Assembly (NCBI RefSeq): GCF_036322805.1
Contig: NZ_AP027272.1
Coordinates: 1 to 64,000, forward strand
DNA length: 64,000 bases
Source: Planctobacterium marinum
GTDB taxonomy: Bacteria > Pseudomonadota > Gammaproteobacteria > Enterobacterales > Alteromonadaceae
Direction of reading: 5' to 3'
Below, one piece after another: positions 38,988 to 48,268 of this stretch (positions within the stretch are counted from its first letter, which is position 1; each line of letters starts with the position of its first letter). Both the position numbers and the translations under genes were made by a program. Below the pieces are notes generated by a model. The model saw only the letters and a list, made by a program, of their open reading frames with translations, searched no databases and was not told the DNA's origin.

Positions 38988-39404
38988 ATGAAAAAAGTTA
39001 TTTCTTTAATGATGGTCGCTCTCTTGTCGCTGGGAGCAAATGTATCAGCACAAGAGGAAGCAGAAGCTGGTGCAGCTGCAAATTCAACCGCGGGTTTTAT
39101 CGCTGAAAATGCAGTCGTGATTGGCGCAGTTGCCGTTGGTGTTGCCGCAGCAATTATTGCTAACAACGACGATGATGGTATCACTTGTGAAGCCGACGAA
39201 GTACTTCAAAATGGTGCTTGTGTATGTCCAGCTGGCCAGGTTAAGTTCAACGGCGTTTGTACAACACAGACTCTGCAGTGTACTGACCCTCGCGGTGGAG
39301 ATTTGATCGATGGAGTTTGTATTATCCCTGCGAATACCATTCGAGATGAAAGTGGTATCACTATCACTAATACAATTACATATCTTCCAGTGTTAGTACC
39401 TTAA
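38988..39404 (+). CDS. YjbE/GfcA-like secreted protein with a cysteine-containing C-terminal half
   Basis: A 138-aa exported protein: signal peptide about 1-22 (ending NVSAQ), an Ala/Glu-rich segment, a hydrophobic Ala/Val/Gly stretch AVVIGAVAVGVAAAIIANND (about residues 44-63), then six cysteines in the order C-EADEVLQNGA-C-V-C-PAGQVKFNGV-C, later C-TDPRGGDLIDGV-C. Position before yjbF/G/H homologues and the Ala/Gly/Val-rich helix match YjbE/GfcA of E. coli, but that protein (about 80 aa) has no cysteine region. The Cys repeats with NGxC-type spacing resemble short EGF-like or follistatin-like motifs and suggest disulfides. Function unknown. Confidence 0.72.
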   Translation: MKKVISLMMVALLSLGANVSAQEEAEAGAAANSTAGFIAENAVVIGAVAVGVAAAIIANNDDDGITCEADEVLQNGACVCPAGQVKFNGVCTTQTLQCTDPRGGDLIDGVCIIPANTIRDESGITITNTITYLPVLVP

Positions 39405-39423
39405 GCCATTACAAATTATAGAG

Positions 39424-39449
39424 AAAAGCCGCCCGAGGGCGGCTTTTTT
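39424..39449 (+). terminator. intra-cluster terminator between the YjbE-like and YjbF genes
   Basis: AAAAGCCGCCC-GA-GGGCGGCTTTTTT is a strong Rho-independent terminator only 17 bp before the yjbF ATG. It would make the first gene expressed in excess over the downstream ones, with yjbFGH dependent on read-through or on antitermination. Confidence 0.88.
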
Positions 39450-39465
39450 ATTGTTCAAAGCATTT

Positions 39466-40113
39466 ATGAAAATATTAAAACCCACATTGTTTTTGTTACT
39501 TGGTCTAGGCATAACTGCCTGTAGTAACCCTCTTAAAGTACATTATGACAACATCAAGTTAGCGCTGTTGCTTAACGAAGATATTGCAGTAACGCTGGAA
39601 GAAGTCCAAAACTCTGAAATAGATCTAGCGCTTATCAGAAGTGGTGACCGTCCGCTTGCAAAAATAGCTAAAGCGTATCATGAGTTTGACAAAGAAAAAT
39701 GGATCTCAAAAGACCGCGCTATGTTGGTGCTGAAAAATTATCGGATCATAAAAACAGTCGGATTTAATAATGATCTATTGGCAATTTTTAGTGGTCAGAA
39801 AGACCCATTGTCAGATATTGGTGGTTTAAATGGCAAATCCTGGCAATGGCAGGTTGATTGGTCTGCTGGAGAGTACGGTTATGACGTTAGTTCAAACTTT
39901 AATAGTAGTAAAGATACAGTACAAATAATGGGTAATAGCTTTAACGTACTTAAAATCACTGAAAATATTATCTATGCAGATGGCTCAAACTGGGAAAACA
40001 TCTATTGGGTAGATGAAGAATCTTCTTTACTGCTAAAGACAGTCCAGAAAGGCGCACCTTTTGCGGATAGGTTTGAAATTGATTTTGTTAGTAATGCGGC
40101 AAGATTAATGTAA
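39466..40113 (+). CDS. yjbF: YjbF/GfcB family lipoprotein
   Basis: A 215-aa outer-membrane-type lipoprotein. The signal MKILKPTLFLLLGLGITAC gives a lipobox GITAC, with Ser-Asn after the Cys. The mature part has the YjbF-like segments RSGDRPLAKIAKAYHEFDKE, LKNYRIIKTVGFNNDLLA and WSAGEYGYDVSSNFNSSKD. In E. coli the yjbEFGH and gfcABCDE loci act in production or export of an extracellular polysaccharide; the exact role of YjbF is unresolved. I prefer the ATG at 39466 over the TTG at 39451 because it gives a standard lipoprotein signal. Confidence 0.85.
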   Translation: MKILKPTLFLLLGLGITACSNPLKVHYDNIKLALLLNEDIAVTLEEVQNSEIDLALIRSGDRPLAKIAKAYHEFDKEKWISKDRAMLVLKNYRIIKTVGFNNDLLAIFSGQKDPLSDIGGLNGKSWQWQVDWSAGEYGYDVSSNFNSSKDTVQIMGNSFNVLKITENIIYADGSNWENIYWVDEESSLLLKTVQKGAPFADRFEIDFVSNAARLM

Positions 40114-40127
40114 ATAGGATGGTTACA

Positions 40128-40859
40128 GTGTTTAAAAAATCATTTTTTCTCCTCGCGTTATTTACATCGGTGCTTAAAGCGGATGTTGAAATTGAATATG
40201 CTGGTAATGTTATTCGATACGATATCAATCCCCGCTTATCAGCAGTGCTGAATAGGCTAGTCTTGGGAACAGATTTCTATTGGCACAACAGCTCTCTTTA
40301 TGCTCTTGACGACAAAACTGCAAATAATCATAAATCTGACGTTATTGCTTTGTTACAACAGATCAAGTCAAAAACTGGTGTCGCAACATCAAAAATGCAG
40401 ACACTTGTTTCTTTGCAGGAAGAAGTAGAAAAGTGGCAGGTTGCCACCAGATTGCCCCTAAATCTAGACTACGACCTCATTAGAATTCGAGAAGAACTAA
40501 ATCCCAGGCTCAGCGATGGTCGATATCGATTGCATTTACCGTTTAGGGTTTACACGGTAAATGTAGTGGGAGCCATATCTCAAACTAAAAAGCTAGCGCA
40601 TCAGAGCATGTCTCATGTTCGCGATTACTTGCAGGCGGATTCTATAGAATACCTTCCTTATGCTGACAAAACTTTCGTCTTTGTTATCCACCCCAATGGT
40701 CAGACGAAGAAAGTCTCATTGGGATTTGAAAACATTGAACATGTCGAAGTCCCGCCGGGTGGCACCATTTATATACCCATAAAAGAGTTGCCATTTTCTT
40801 CTGAAAATGAGCAGTTGAACATTTCGATTGCGCAGTTATTAGGGAGCAAGATCAATTGA
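40128..40859 (+). CDS. yjbG: YjbG/GfcC family capsule biosynthesis protein
   Basis: A 243-aa periplasmic protein with a signal peptide (VFKKSFFLLALFTSVLKA). The family shows two ubiquitin-like beta-grasp domains and a C-terminal amphipathic helix; E. coli YjbG has 245 aa. Recognisable are LPFRVYTVNVVGAI, KTFVFVIHPNGQTKKVSLG and the VPPGGTIYIPIKE motif. I choose the GTG at 40128 with AGGA at 40116-40119; an ATG at 40119 would add three residues but lacks a ribosome-binding site. Its stop overlaps the start of yjbH by 4 bp. Confidence 0.85.
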   Translation: MFKKSFFLLALFTSVLKADVEIEYAGNVIRYDINPRLSAVLNRLVLGTDFYWHNSSLYALDDKTANNHKSDVIALLQQIKSKTGVATSKMQTLVSLQEEVEKWQVATRLPLNLDYDLIRIREELNPRLSDGRYRLHLPFRVYTVNVVGAISQTKKLAHQSMSHVRDYLQADSIEYLPYADKTFVFVIHPNGQTKKVSLGFENIEHVEVPPGGTIYIPIKELPFSSENEQLNISIAQLLGSKIN

Positions 40860-42970
40860 AAAAAGGATATTTGGTTAAAACTTCTTTAGCACTCTTGTTT
40901 GGTTCAGTTAGTACGGCTATGGCTGACGATGTCCCTCGTTTGAATAATGACAGGGAAATGTTCTCGTTTTCAGATTTAGGCGGAGTTGGACTGTTGCAAA
41001 CTCCTACATCCAGAATGATGCAGGATGGGGACTTTACGTTAGGTTATAAGGATAACGGTGAATATCGTTTCTGGTCAGCATCATTGCAGTTGTTTCCGTG
41101 GTTGGAGACTACTGTGCGCTATACAGATTTCAGGAACCTTCTTTACAGTAGTGATCCAAATTTTAGTGGCAACCAAACTGCTAAAGATAAGGGTATAGAT
41201 ATTAAGTTAAAGCTCCTTGAGGAATCTTATTGGATACCACAGCTTGCCGTAGGTTTCAGAGATTTCGGAGGCACGGGTTTCTTTGAAAGTGAATATTTAA
41301 CTGCCAGCAAACGCTTTGGTCATTTTGACTTCCATTTGGGGATTGGCTGGGGATATCTGGGTAATGCTGGAACTATATCGAACCCACTATGTGATATAGC
41401 CGATCGTTTCTGTTCTCGTGATGAATTTGGCGGCTTTGGGGTCGACCAAGGGGGGCAATTAGAAGTTGGTGACTTTTTTAGTGGTAACGCTTCTTTGATT
41501 GGTGGAATTGAATATCAATCTCCCTGGCAACCACTACGCTTTAAAGTTGAATATGAAGGTAACGATTATACTGATGAGCGGGCTGCGCCTTTGGTTCAAG
41601 ACAGTCGCTGGAACTTTGGCATTAACTATCTGTATGAAGGATTCGATTTTTCGTTGTCTTGGGAGCGTGGTAATACCTTCGGTTTTGGGGTCAACTACAC
41701 GTTTAATTTCCATAAGGCCAGCCAATATAAAGTCCAGCCTGAGAAGGAGTCTCTTAAAGAGCGCAATCCAGACCTCGCGTTAAAAGATGTTGATACTGAT
41801 GAATTAGCATCGAAGGTGTCTCAGTCCGGGATCGCAGTGCGAGACTTTAGGTTGGAAGAAGACAAGTTCGTTGTATATGGCACGAGGAATTTCTATCGCA
41901 ATCAAGATGAAGCCATAGAGCGTATTGGACGGGCGATAGCGCAACAAGTCCCTGACGATATTAAGACATACCACATAGTAGAAACTAATGGTGCTGTGCC
42001 ACTCGTTGAAACGGTAATTGATGCAGAGGAATTTATTGCGATAGCAAATCGCGACAAGGTTGAAGACGATTTATCTGTGGCATATGAGCGTAAAAATCCC
42101 GATCCAGAGCTTATGGCTAAAAAGGCAGATACCGAATTTACCGGTTTTTATGGTGATATGCGCACATACTGGACCCAATCTTTTGGTTCACCAGAGGCAT
42201 TTTATCTATTTCAGTTTGGCGTTTATCTCAATGGTGGCTATGCCTTCAACAAACACACTACATTGAACACAAACGTCAGAGTCAACTTGCTGGATAATTT
42301 TGACAACTTTAATTTTACGGTAGACGCGTTTAGTTCTTCAGTACCTAGAGTAAGAACCTACGTTCGAGAGTATATCCAAAAGAGCAATGTTTCAGTTGAT
42401 TCCCTATTTGCTCACTGGATTGATAACATTACTGACGATATTTACGTACAGGCTTACGGCGGTTATCTGGAAACCATGTATGGTGGTATTGGTGGAGAAA
42501 TTTACTATCAACCTGTAGATAGTAATATCGGCTTTGGTGTTGATCTTAACTACGTCAAACAACGCTCTTTCGAAAACGATTATGACTTCAGAGATTATGA
42601 AGCCTTTACTGGCCATGCAAATATCTATTGGCAGCCAGAATTTTGGGAAGACGTAAAGCTTTCGTTTAACGTTGGTCAATTCCTGGCGAAAGACAAAGGG
42701 GTTCGATTTGAGTTTGAGCGCAAGTTTGATAGTGGTGTCACGGTAGGTGCGTATGCAGCAATTACTGATATTTCAGCAGAGGAGTATGGTGAAGGCAGTT
42801 TTACCAAAGGCTTTTTTATTAGTGTACCCTTCGACATCTTTTCATTGCGACCTTCAATGTCACGAGGGCGAATTCCATGGTCACCTATTTCAAGAGATGG
42901 GGGACAACCTTTGCTAAGACCCGTGCAATTGCACAATTTGACCAGCGCACGAAGTCCTTTCGTAGACTAA
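40856..42970 (+). CDS. yjbH: YjbH/GfcD family outer-membrane protein
   Basis: A 704-aa exported protein with signal peptide (about 1-23) and the YjbH signature: SDLGGVGLLQTPTSRMMQDG, FTLGYKDNGEYRFWSASLQ, followed by a first barrel-like half, a periplasmic segment (about 300-400) and a second barrel-like half ending with aromatic-rich strands. E. coli YjbH has about 700 aa. It probably forms the outer-membrane exit for a polysaccharide together with YjbF and YjbG, by analogy with the group 4 capsule protein GfcD. The TTG start overlaps yjbG and is preceded by GGGAG. Transcription ends at the hairpin at 42973. Confidence 0.9.
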   Translation: MKKGYLVKTSLALLFGSVSTAMADDVPRLNNDREMFSFSDLGGVGLLQTPTSRMMQDGDFTLGYKDNGEYRFWSASLQLFPWLETTVRYTDFRNLLYSSDPNFSGNQTAKDKGIDIKLKLLEESYWIPQLAVGFRDFGGTGFFESEYLTASKRFGHFDFHLGIGWGYLGNAGTISNPLCDIADRFCSRDEFGGFGVDQGGQLEVGDFFSGNASLIGGIEYQSPWQPLRFKVEYEGNDYTDERAAPLVQDSRWNFGINYLYEGFDFSLSWERGNTFGFGVNYTFNFHKASQYKVQPEKESLKERNPDLALKDVDTDELASKVSQSGIAVRDFRLEEDKFVVYGTRNFYRNQDEAIERIGRAIAQQVPDDIKTYHIVETNGAVPLVETVIDAEEFIAIANRDKVEDDLSVAYERKNPDPELMAKKADTEFTGFYGDMRTYWTQSFGSPEAFYLFQFGVYLNGGYAFNKHTTLNTNVRVNLLDNFDNFNFTVDAFSSSVPRVRTYVREYIQKSNVSVDSLFAHWIDNITDDIYVQAYGGYLETMYGGIGGEIYYQPVDSNIGFGVDLNYVKQRSFENDYDFRDYEAFTGHANIYWQPEFWEDVKLSFNVGQFLAKDKGVRFEFERKFDSGVTVGAYAAITDISAEEYGEGSFTKGFFISVPFDIFSLRPSMSRGRIPWSPISRDGGQPLLRPVQLHNLTSARSPFVD

Positions 42971-42972
42971 TC

Positions 42973-43002
42973 AAAAAAGCCCTCACAATGAGGGCTTTTT
43001 TA
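42973..43002. terminator. bidirectional terminator after yjbH
   Basis: AAAAAAGCCCTC-ACAAT-GAGGGCTTTTTTA serves yjbH on the plus strand and the unknown membrane gene on the minus strand; it overlaps the stop codon of the latter. Confidence 0.9.
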
Positions 43003-43701
43003 TTCCGCGATAAAGGTACCAGGTCTGATGGCATTGACTACTGATTTGAACATTAAGACCCAAAATAACAAGGGTATCATATACCAGCTGAGCAGGTGCT
43101 CGACCTGATTACTGCGGTAGTTATTGCGTAAATATTGCTGAGAGAGCAGTACTTTATCACCCGCCATCATGTGAAAAATAACACCATCCTGATGCCATAT
43201 CTTGAGGTCGGTTTCTTTTTCAATATTGCGATACAGCTTGGTACACAGGTTTTGATTGACATCAATGGCGTAAAACTTGTACCCCCAAGAGAGTACGACA
43301 AAATCATAATAGCGATGATCTCTAGAACCCATTTTAAGGCATTGAGTTTTTTCTACATTGATCAGGTATTGCGGTAATGACTGGTACTCAGGAAGGTTCA
43401 GGCGATCATAAATCAACCCGCCAATAATTATATGAATAATTGCGATACTGGCCAAAAAGAACTTTCTGAGGGGTTGTTGTTCTTCGCCCTGAAAATCTAA
43501 CAGGAATTCCACCGAGTCTCGTTCCTCATCATGCTGATGAGAGGAGGCTTCGTAATCAGGTTTTTCCCCAGCCGCCAGTCGCTTTTGAATTTCGTCATCC
43601 ACTTTTGCAGCGCGATTGGGGAATCTTTCTTTATCGATATTCTCTTGTACTTCGAGAAGCTCCGCCAAATTGTAGCTGGCGTAATGAGGTTCTGGAGTCA
43701 T
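43000..43701 (-). CDS. unknown two-helix membrane protein downstream of dnaE2
   Basis: About 233 aa from the ATG at 43701 (MTPEPHYASY; AGG nine bases upstream), or 240 aa from 43722. The first 35 residues contain LAELLEVQENIDKERFPNRA, a short helical motif seen at the start of several uncharacterised membrane proteins. Transmembrane helices lie near residues 80-98 (FFLASIAIIHIIIGGLIYD) and 210-228 (WYMIPLLFWVLMFKSVVNA), flanking a soluble domain of about 110 residues with two cysteines. I do not recognise the family. It begins 29-50 bp after the dnaE2 stop on the same strand, with no terminator between, so it may be a last cistron of the SOS-controlled operon. Confidence 0.7.
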   Translation of the reverse strand: MTPEPHYASYNLAELLEVQENIDKERFPNRAAKVDDEIQKRLAAGEKPDYEASSHQHDEERDSVEFLLDFQGEEQQPLRKFFLASIAIIHIIIGGLIYDRLNLPEYQSLPQYLINVEKTQCLKMGSRDHRYYDFVVLSWGYKFYAIDVNQNLCTKLYRNIEKETDLKIWHQDGVIFHMMAGDKVLLSQQYLRNNYRSNQVEHLLSWYMIPLLFWVLMFKSVVNAIRPGTFIAE

Positions 43702-43751
43702 CTTTATCATCCTTGAATTCATTTGTGATGTTATTTTACAAGGTGTTAGCG

Positions 43752-46700
43752 TTAATGAAAATCTCTTGAACGGCTGGAGAGTTGCGCTAGTAAGTGACTT
43801 TGATCTTCCAGTTTGCCAGCGATCAGGTGCGTCACTCCGCCATCTCCTCGCTCCAGAACACCAGTCACTTTCAGTATATGGGCTTTCAGATAGGCTTGTT
43901 TCTGTGCTCTGGCGGTGGCTCTCCAGACGATAACGTTAATATTACCCGTATGATCTTCTAAGGTGATAAACGTCACTCCTGAAGCCGTTCCGGGGGCCTG
44001 ACGACCTGTTACCATGCCTATAGCGGTAATAATAGATTGATGACGTGCATTAGCCAGCTCGCGGGCAGAGGTAAACTTGCCCAGTTGCCCTTGTGCTTGT
44101 AACAGTGCTATTGGGTGTTGTTTTAGTGTTAGTCGAGTGGACTGATAATCTTCTAACAGATTTTCAATATCGTCAGGTTGGTGCTGATAACCTTGCGTTG
44201 GCTCGTGCAGTTCGTTGAACAGTGGCAATTCAGATTCGCGATTTAATAGCGCCCAACGGGTTTGATATCGATTTTGTTCAATTTGATGCATGGCATCCGC
44301 GCTGGCCAGGGCCTGCAGTTCGTTGCTTTTAATAGTGAGTTGTTTTAGCTGGTTGACATACTTGTAGCCCTGTGTGGGACGGTTCTGCAGTAGTATATGG
44401 GCTGCGCTTGCTGAAAAGCCTTTCACCTGCCTCAAGCCCAGGCGCAGAGCATAACCTTTGCTTTGTTTTTCCATCTGATGATCCCAGTTTGAATGGTTGA
44501 TACACACGGGCAATACCTTGATATCGTGCTGTCTGGCATCCTGAACCAGTTGCGAGGGCGTATAGAAGCCCATCGGCCAGCTATTCATCAAACCGGTATA
44601 AAAGGCTTCGGGGTAATAATATTTTAACCAAGAAGACACATAAGCCAGAATGGCAAATGATGCGGAATGGGACTCGGGAAAACCGTATTCGCCAAAACCA
44701 CAGATCTGTTTAAAAATGCGCTCTGCGTATTCGTAGTTGTAGCCGCGATTCATCATGCCGCTGATGAGCTTGCTTTTGAACTTCAGCAGCTCTCCGTTTT
44801 TTTTCCAGGAGGCCATCGCTCGACGTAACTGATCCGCTTCGCCGCCAGTAAAACCCGCAGCTACCATGGCCAGCTTGATCACTTGCTCCTGAAAGATGGG
44901 TACGCCTCGAGTGCGCTTGAGTACGGCTTTAACCTCTTCTGAAGGGTAGGTTTCAGGCTCTTTGCCGTCACGGCGGCGTAAAAAGGGATGTACCATATCG
45001 CCTTGAATGGGGCCGGGTCGCACAATGGCTATCTGAATCACCAGATCGTAGTAATTGCGAGGCTTCAGGCGGGGCAACATACTCATTTGCGCCCGGGATT
45101 CAATCTGAAATACTCCTACGGTGTCAGCTTGTTGGATCATGCGATATACATTGGCATCGTCTTGTTTGCGGGTAATGTCGGCAATACTGAGTTTGCGCCC
45201 ATAATGCTGCCATACAAGTTGGAACATCTTACGTATGGCAGTGAGCATGCCCAAGGCCAAAACATCCACTTTCAGGAGTGCCAGACTTTCCAGGTCGTCT
45301 TTATCCCATTGGATCACTGTGCGTTCTGGCATGGCAGCATTCTCTACGGGAACAAGCTGGTACAGTGGCCCTGCGGAAATCACAAAGCCGCCAACATGCT
45401 GCGATAAATGGCGCGGAAAGCCTTTTAGCTCTTCTACCAGGTTCACCAGCTTTTCGCTTTGACTGGCACTACTGGCAAGGCCCAGTTCCACGATTTGTGC
45501 CTGCCAGTCCAGGCCGCGATCCCGGCGGTTTATATTTTTAATAAAATAATCTAATTGTATTTCGGCAATCCCCAAGGCTTTTCCCACCTCGCGCAAGGCA
45601 CTTTTGAAGCGGTAAGTGGTGACGGTGGCCGCGAGCGCCGTGCGCTCCCGGCCGTATTTCTGATAGATGTATTGAATGACTTCTTCGCGTCGTTCGTGTT
45701 CAAAATCCACATCAATATCTGGTGGTTCATTGCGCTCTTTGGAAATGAAGCGCTCAAAGAGTACGGAAATCTGCCTGGGATCGACGGCGGTGATCTCCAG
45801 GCAATAACATACAACTGAATTGGCGGCAGAGCCGCGTCCTTGATAGAGAATGCGTTGTTGCTTGGCAAACTGTACGATGTCGTAGATAGTCAGAAAGAAG
45901 TATTCGTACTCCATCTCGGCGATGAGTTTGAGCTCTTTGGCAATAATGCGCTTGATGGCAAAGTAGTTCTCTGGAGGCTGAGCAAAACGCACTTGCATAC
46001 CTTTTAATACGCATTCTCGTAAGTATTTTTTGGGGGTGTAACCTGCGGGGATCAGCTCTTGCGGATACTGATACTTAAGCTCCTGTGGGCTAAAGCTACA
46101 CCGTTGTGCAATGTGAGTACTTGCTTCTATCCATTCGCTTGGGAATAGGCTTCTTATCTTATCCATTGGCCTTAAACAACGCTCAGCATTACTGAGTAAA
46201 TTACGACCTAATTGCGCCACTGGCGTACCCGCTTTAATGGCGCTGACGATATGCTGTAACGGTAAACGCTCTGCTTCGTGCATGAGCACCCCACCACAGG
46301 CGCTGATGGGAATATGCCATTGATTCGCAAGTTGTTTGCAGTGGGCCAGGTAGTCTTGCTCATTAGCTTTTAAATGTCGCTGCACACCCAGCCACAATCG
46401 CTGTTTATAATGTTTTTTTAACCATTCTGCCCAGTGTTTGTCAGTCTCCCTGTCTCCGTGGGGGAGCCACAGTACCAGGCAGTGTTGGCAGGTTTTCAGA
46501 TCCCATTCCTGTAATTGATATTCGCCTTTGGGCGAACGTCGTCTGGCGTTGGTGATAATACGGCACAGTTCACTGTAGGCTTCTTTATGAGGACACAACA
46601 ATACCAACTGCAATTCATCCTGAAAGCGAAAGTAACTGCCAACAATAAGTTTGATGGGCAAATCGTGTTTTTGCTGTTCGCTATAAGCGCGAACAATGCC

Positions 46701-46835
46701 TGCCACCGAACATTCATCGGTGATCGCCAGCGCCTGATACCTTAAAAAATGGGCGCGCTGAATCAGCTCTTCCGGATGTGAAGCCCCGCTGAGAAATGAA
46801 AAATTGCTCTGACAAAACAATTCAGCGTATGACAT
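43752..46835 (-). CDS. dnaE2: error-prone DNA polymerase DnaE2
   Basis: A second C-family polymerase subunit that, with ImuA and ImuB, carries out damage-induced mutagenesis in bacteria lacking UmuDC. The 1027-aa product has an N-terminal PHP domain (AELFCQSNFSFLSGASHPEE, ITDECSVAG), the palm with catalytic PPDIDVDFEHERREEVI, RGSAANSVVCYCL, and the finger region VPIFQEQVIKLAMVAAGFTGG and GFPESHSASFAILAYVSSWL. A C-terminal OB fold (ITAIGMVTGRQAPG) follows. It starts 9 bp after imuB and is under the LexA box at 48991. Confidence 0.97.
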   Translation of the reverse strand: MSYAELFCQSNFSFLSGASHPEELIQRAHFLRYQALAITDECSVAGIVRAYSEQQKHDLPIKLIVGSYFRFQDELQLVLLCPHKEAYSELCRIITNARRRSPKGEYQLQEWDLKTCQHCLVLWLPHGDRETDKHWAEWLKKHYKQRLWLGVQRHLKANEQDYLAHCKQLANQWHIPISACGGVLMHEAERLPLQHIVSAIKAGTPVAQLGRNLLSNAERCLRPMDKIRSLFPSEWIEASTHIAQRCSFSPQELKYQYPQELIPAGYTPKKYLRECVLKGMQVRFAQPPENYFAIKRIIAKELKLIAEMEYEYFFLTIYDIVQFAKQQRILYQGRGSAANSVVCYCLEITAVDPRQISVLFERFISKERNEPPDIDVDFEHERREEVIQYIYQKYGRERTALAATVTTYRFKSALREVGKALGIAEIQLDYFIKNINRRDRGLDWQAQIVELGLASSASQSEKLVNLVEELKGFPRHLSQHVGGFVISAGPLYQLVPVENAAMPERTVIQWDKDDLESLALLKVDVLALGMLTAIRKMFQLVWQHYGRKLSIADITRKQDDANVYRMIQQADTVGVFQIESRAQMSMLPRLKPRNYYDLVIQIAIVRPGPIQGDMVHPFLRRRDGKEPETYPSEEVKAVLKRTRGVPIFQEQVIKLAMVAAGFTGGEADQLRRAMASWKKNGELLKFKSKLISGMMNRGYNYEYAERIFKQICGFGEYGFPESHSASFAILAYVSSWLKYYYPEAFYTGLMNSWPMGFYTPSQLVQDARQHDIKVLPVCINHSNWDHQMEKQSKGYALRLGLRQVKGFSASAAHILLQNRPTQGYKYVNQLKQLTIKSNELQALASADAMHQIEQNRYQTRWALLNRESELPLFNELHEPTQGYQHQPDDIENLLEDYQSTRLTLKQHPIALLQAQGQLGKFTSARELANARHQSIITAIGMVTGRQAPGTASGVTFITLEDHTGNINVIVWRATARAQKQAYLKAHILKVTGVLERGDGGVTHLIAGKLEDQSHLLAQLSSRSRDFH

Positions 46836-46844
46836 AGGTTTGGC

Positions 46845-48248
46845 TCAGCTGAAAATGCCGTGCAGGAACCATTGCTGTTTTGTGGTGCGGAACACCCAAT
46901 ACCAACGCCCTTGCACAGAGTGAGCGATAAAATAATCTCGCAGTACCGGGTGATCGTCCCACCAACCGGACAGAATACGCTCAGGCCCTTGTACCAGCTG
47001 AACTTTTTCGGTCAACCGCTGTGGTTTTGCAAGCAAAAAGAAGGGCCGATTGGCTTGCAATTGGGGGATTGCTGGTAAAGGTTTTCCGGCAGCCTGATAA
47101 CAATTGATGTACTCAGGACGAAAATCATCTTGCAAGCTAACTGTCTGAACTTTTTCCAGGCCCAGCCTGGCTTGTAATAAGCTAATCAGCTGTGCTTGAG
47201 ACAAAACACTTTTCTTGCCGCTAAACAGATCATTACTTTGTGCTGTTTTGAGTCTGACATTGCCGGTTTCCAATGACAGGGCATATACAGGAGATTTTAG
47301 TTGTACATTTTCCAGCTTTAATTTTAACAAGGCCTGCCATGTGGTTGCCCGATATTCACCCTCAGCACTATTTACCTGTACGGGCAAGCTGGCTTGCTCA
47401 CGTTGGTGCAGGCTCAAGATAATCTCTTCGGTGACCTGCTCTCTGATCAGTAAAAAGTCTTCCAGTGCTTCCAAAAGCAACGTCGCTGGAGGTAATAATA
47501 TCTGGGTATTGTCGATTTCGTAAAGCAACTCAAGGCGACGGTTAAAGCGCTTCTCCGGATGGTAAAAATTCACACTGTGATGTAATTCACCCAGCAGGCG
47601 CCCCATGTAAGTCAGAAGCTGGATATCAAAGCGCTTGGCGATATCATTGAGAGAAATGGCCGCCAGATCGCCAATCAATCGAATACCGACGCGTTTCAGG
47701 TTTTCAATGGTTTTGTTATCTAGCTCGCTTGCCTCTATAGGTTGTGCTAGTAACTGTTTGCGCATATTGGGATGATTATCGGTGATTGTATCCCAACCTG
47801 ATTCGGCCAGTAGTTTGGCAGCAAATGGGGTTGAACCCGTTGCGTAATGAAACCTCACCTGGTTGTTATGCAGGGTTCTGGATATGGCTTGCCAGTAGTT
47901 GTCCAGGCCCTGATAAAAACGCAGCATGGTATGAATGCGCAATAAAACGCCATTGGACGAAAATGGCACTATATCGGAAGTGAGTTGGTACAAACTATCG
48001 CAGAGGTGTTTTATTTTATTGGTTTCATAATCTGGGTTATAAGGCTCTACCTGGAGCTCATGACACAAAGCACTGGCGCTGCCCAGACCCATACCCGGCT
48101 TGAGTCCAGCCTGTTGCGCCTGGCTATTTAACTGGCGGATACGGTTGTCTTTGGCATCCAGGATAATAATGGCTTTATCGTTTTCGGTTGCAAATTGACA
48201 GTCCATCTGCAGAGCAGGGAAATGCAGGTATAACCACAGTTTCTTCAT
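46845..48248 (-). CDS. imuB: Y-family polymerase-like protein ImuB
   Basis: ImuB is a catalytically inactive Y-family homologue that bridges DnaE2 to the beta clamp. The 467-aa product begins MKKLWLYLHFPALQMDC and has a Y-family-like fold (KIKHLCDSLYQLTSDIVPFS, FHYATGSTPFAAKLLAES, VGIRLIGDLAAISLNDIAKR with a helix-hairpin-helix). The acidic residues of active Y polymerases are not evident in the first motif, in agreement with the family. It lies 20 bp after imuA and 9 bp before dnaE2. Confidence 0.93.
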   Translation of the reverse strand: MKKLWLYLHFPALQMDCQFATENDKAIIILDAKDNRIRQLNSQAQQAGLKPGMGLGSASALCHELQVEPYNPDYETNKIKHLCDSLYQLTSDIVPFSSNGVLLRIHTMLRFYQGLDNYWQAISRTLHNNQVRFHYATGSTPFAAKLLAESGWDTITDNHPNMRKQLLAQPIEASELDNKTIENLKRVGIRLIGDLAAISLNDIAKRFDIQLLTYMGRLLGELHHSVNFYHPEKRFNRRLELLYEIDNTQILLPPATLLLEALEDFLLIREQVTEEIILSLHQREQASLPVQVNSAEGEYRATTWQALLKLKLENVQLKSPVYALSLETGNVRLKTAQSNDLFSGKKSVLSQAQLISLLQARLGLEKVQTVSLQDDFRPEYINCYQAAGKPLPAIPQLQANRPFFLLAKPQRLTEKVQLVQGPERILSGWWDDHPVLRDYFIAHSVQGRWYWVFRTTKQQWFLHGIFS

Positions 48249-48268
48249 ACGCCACCCGATATTGATGC

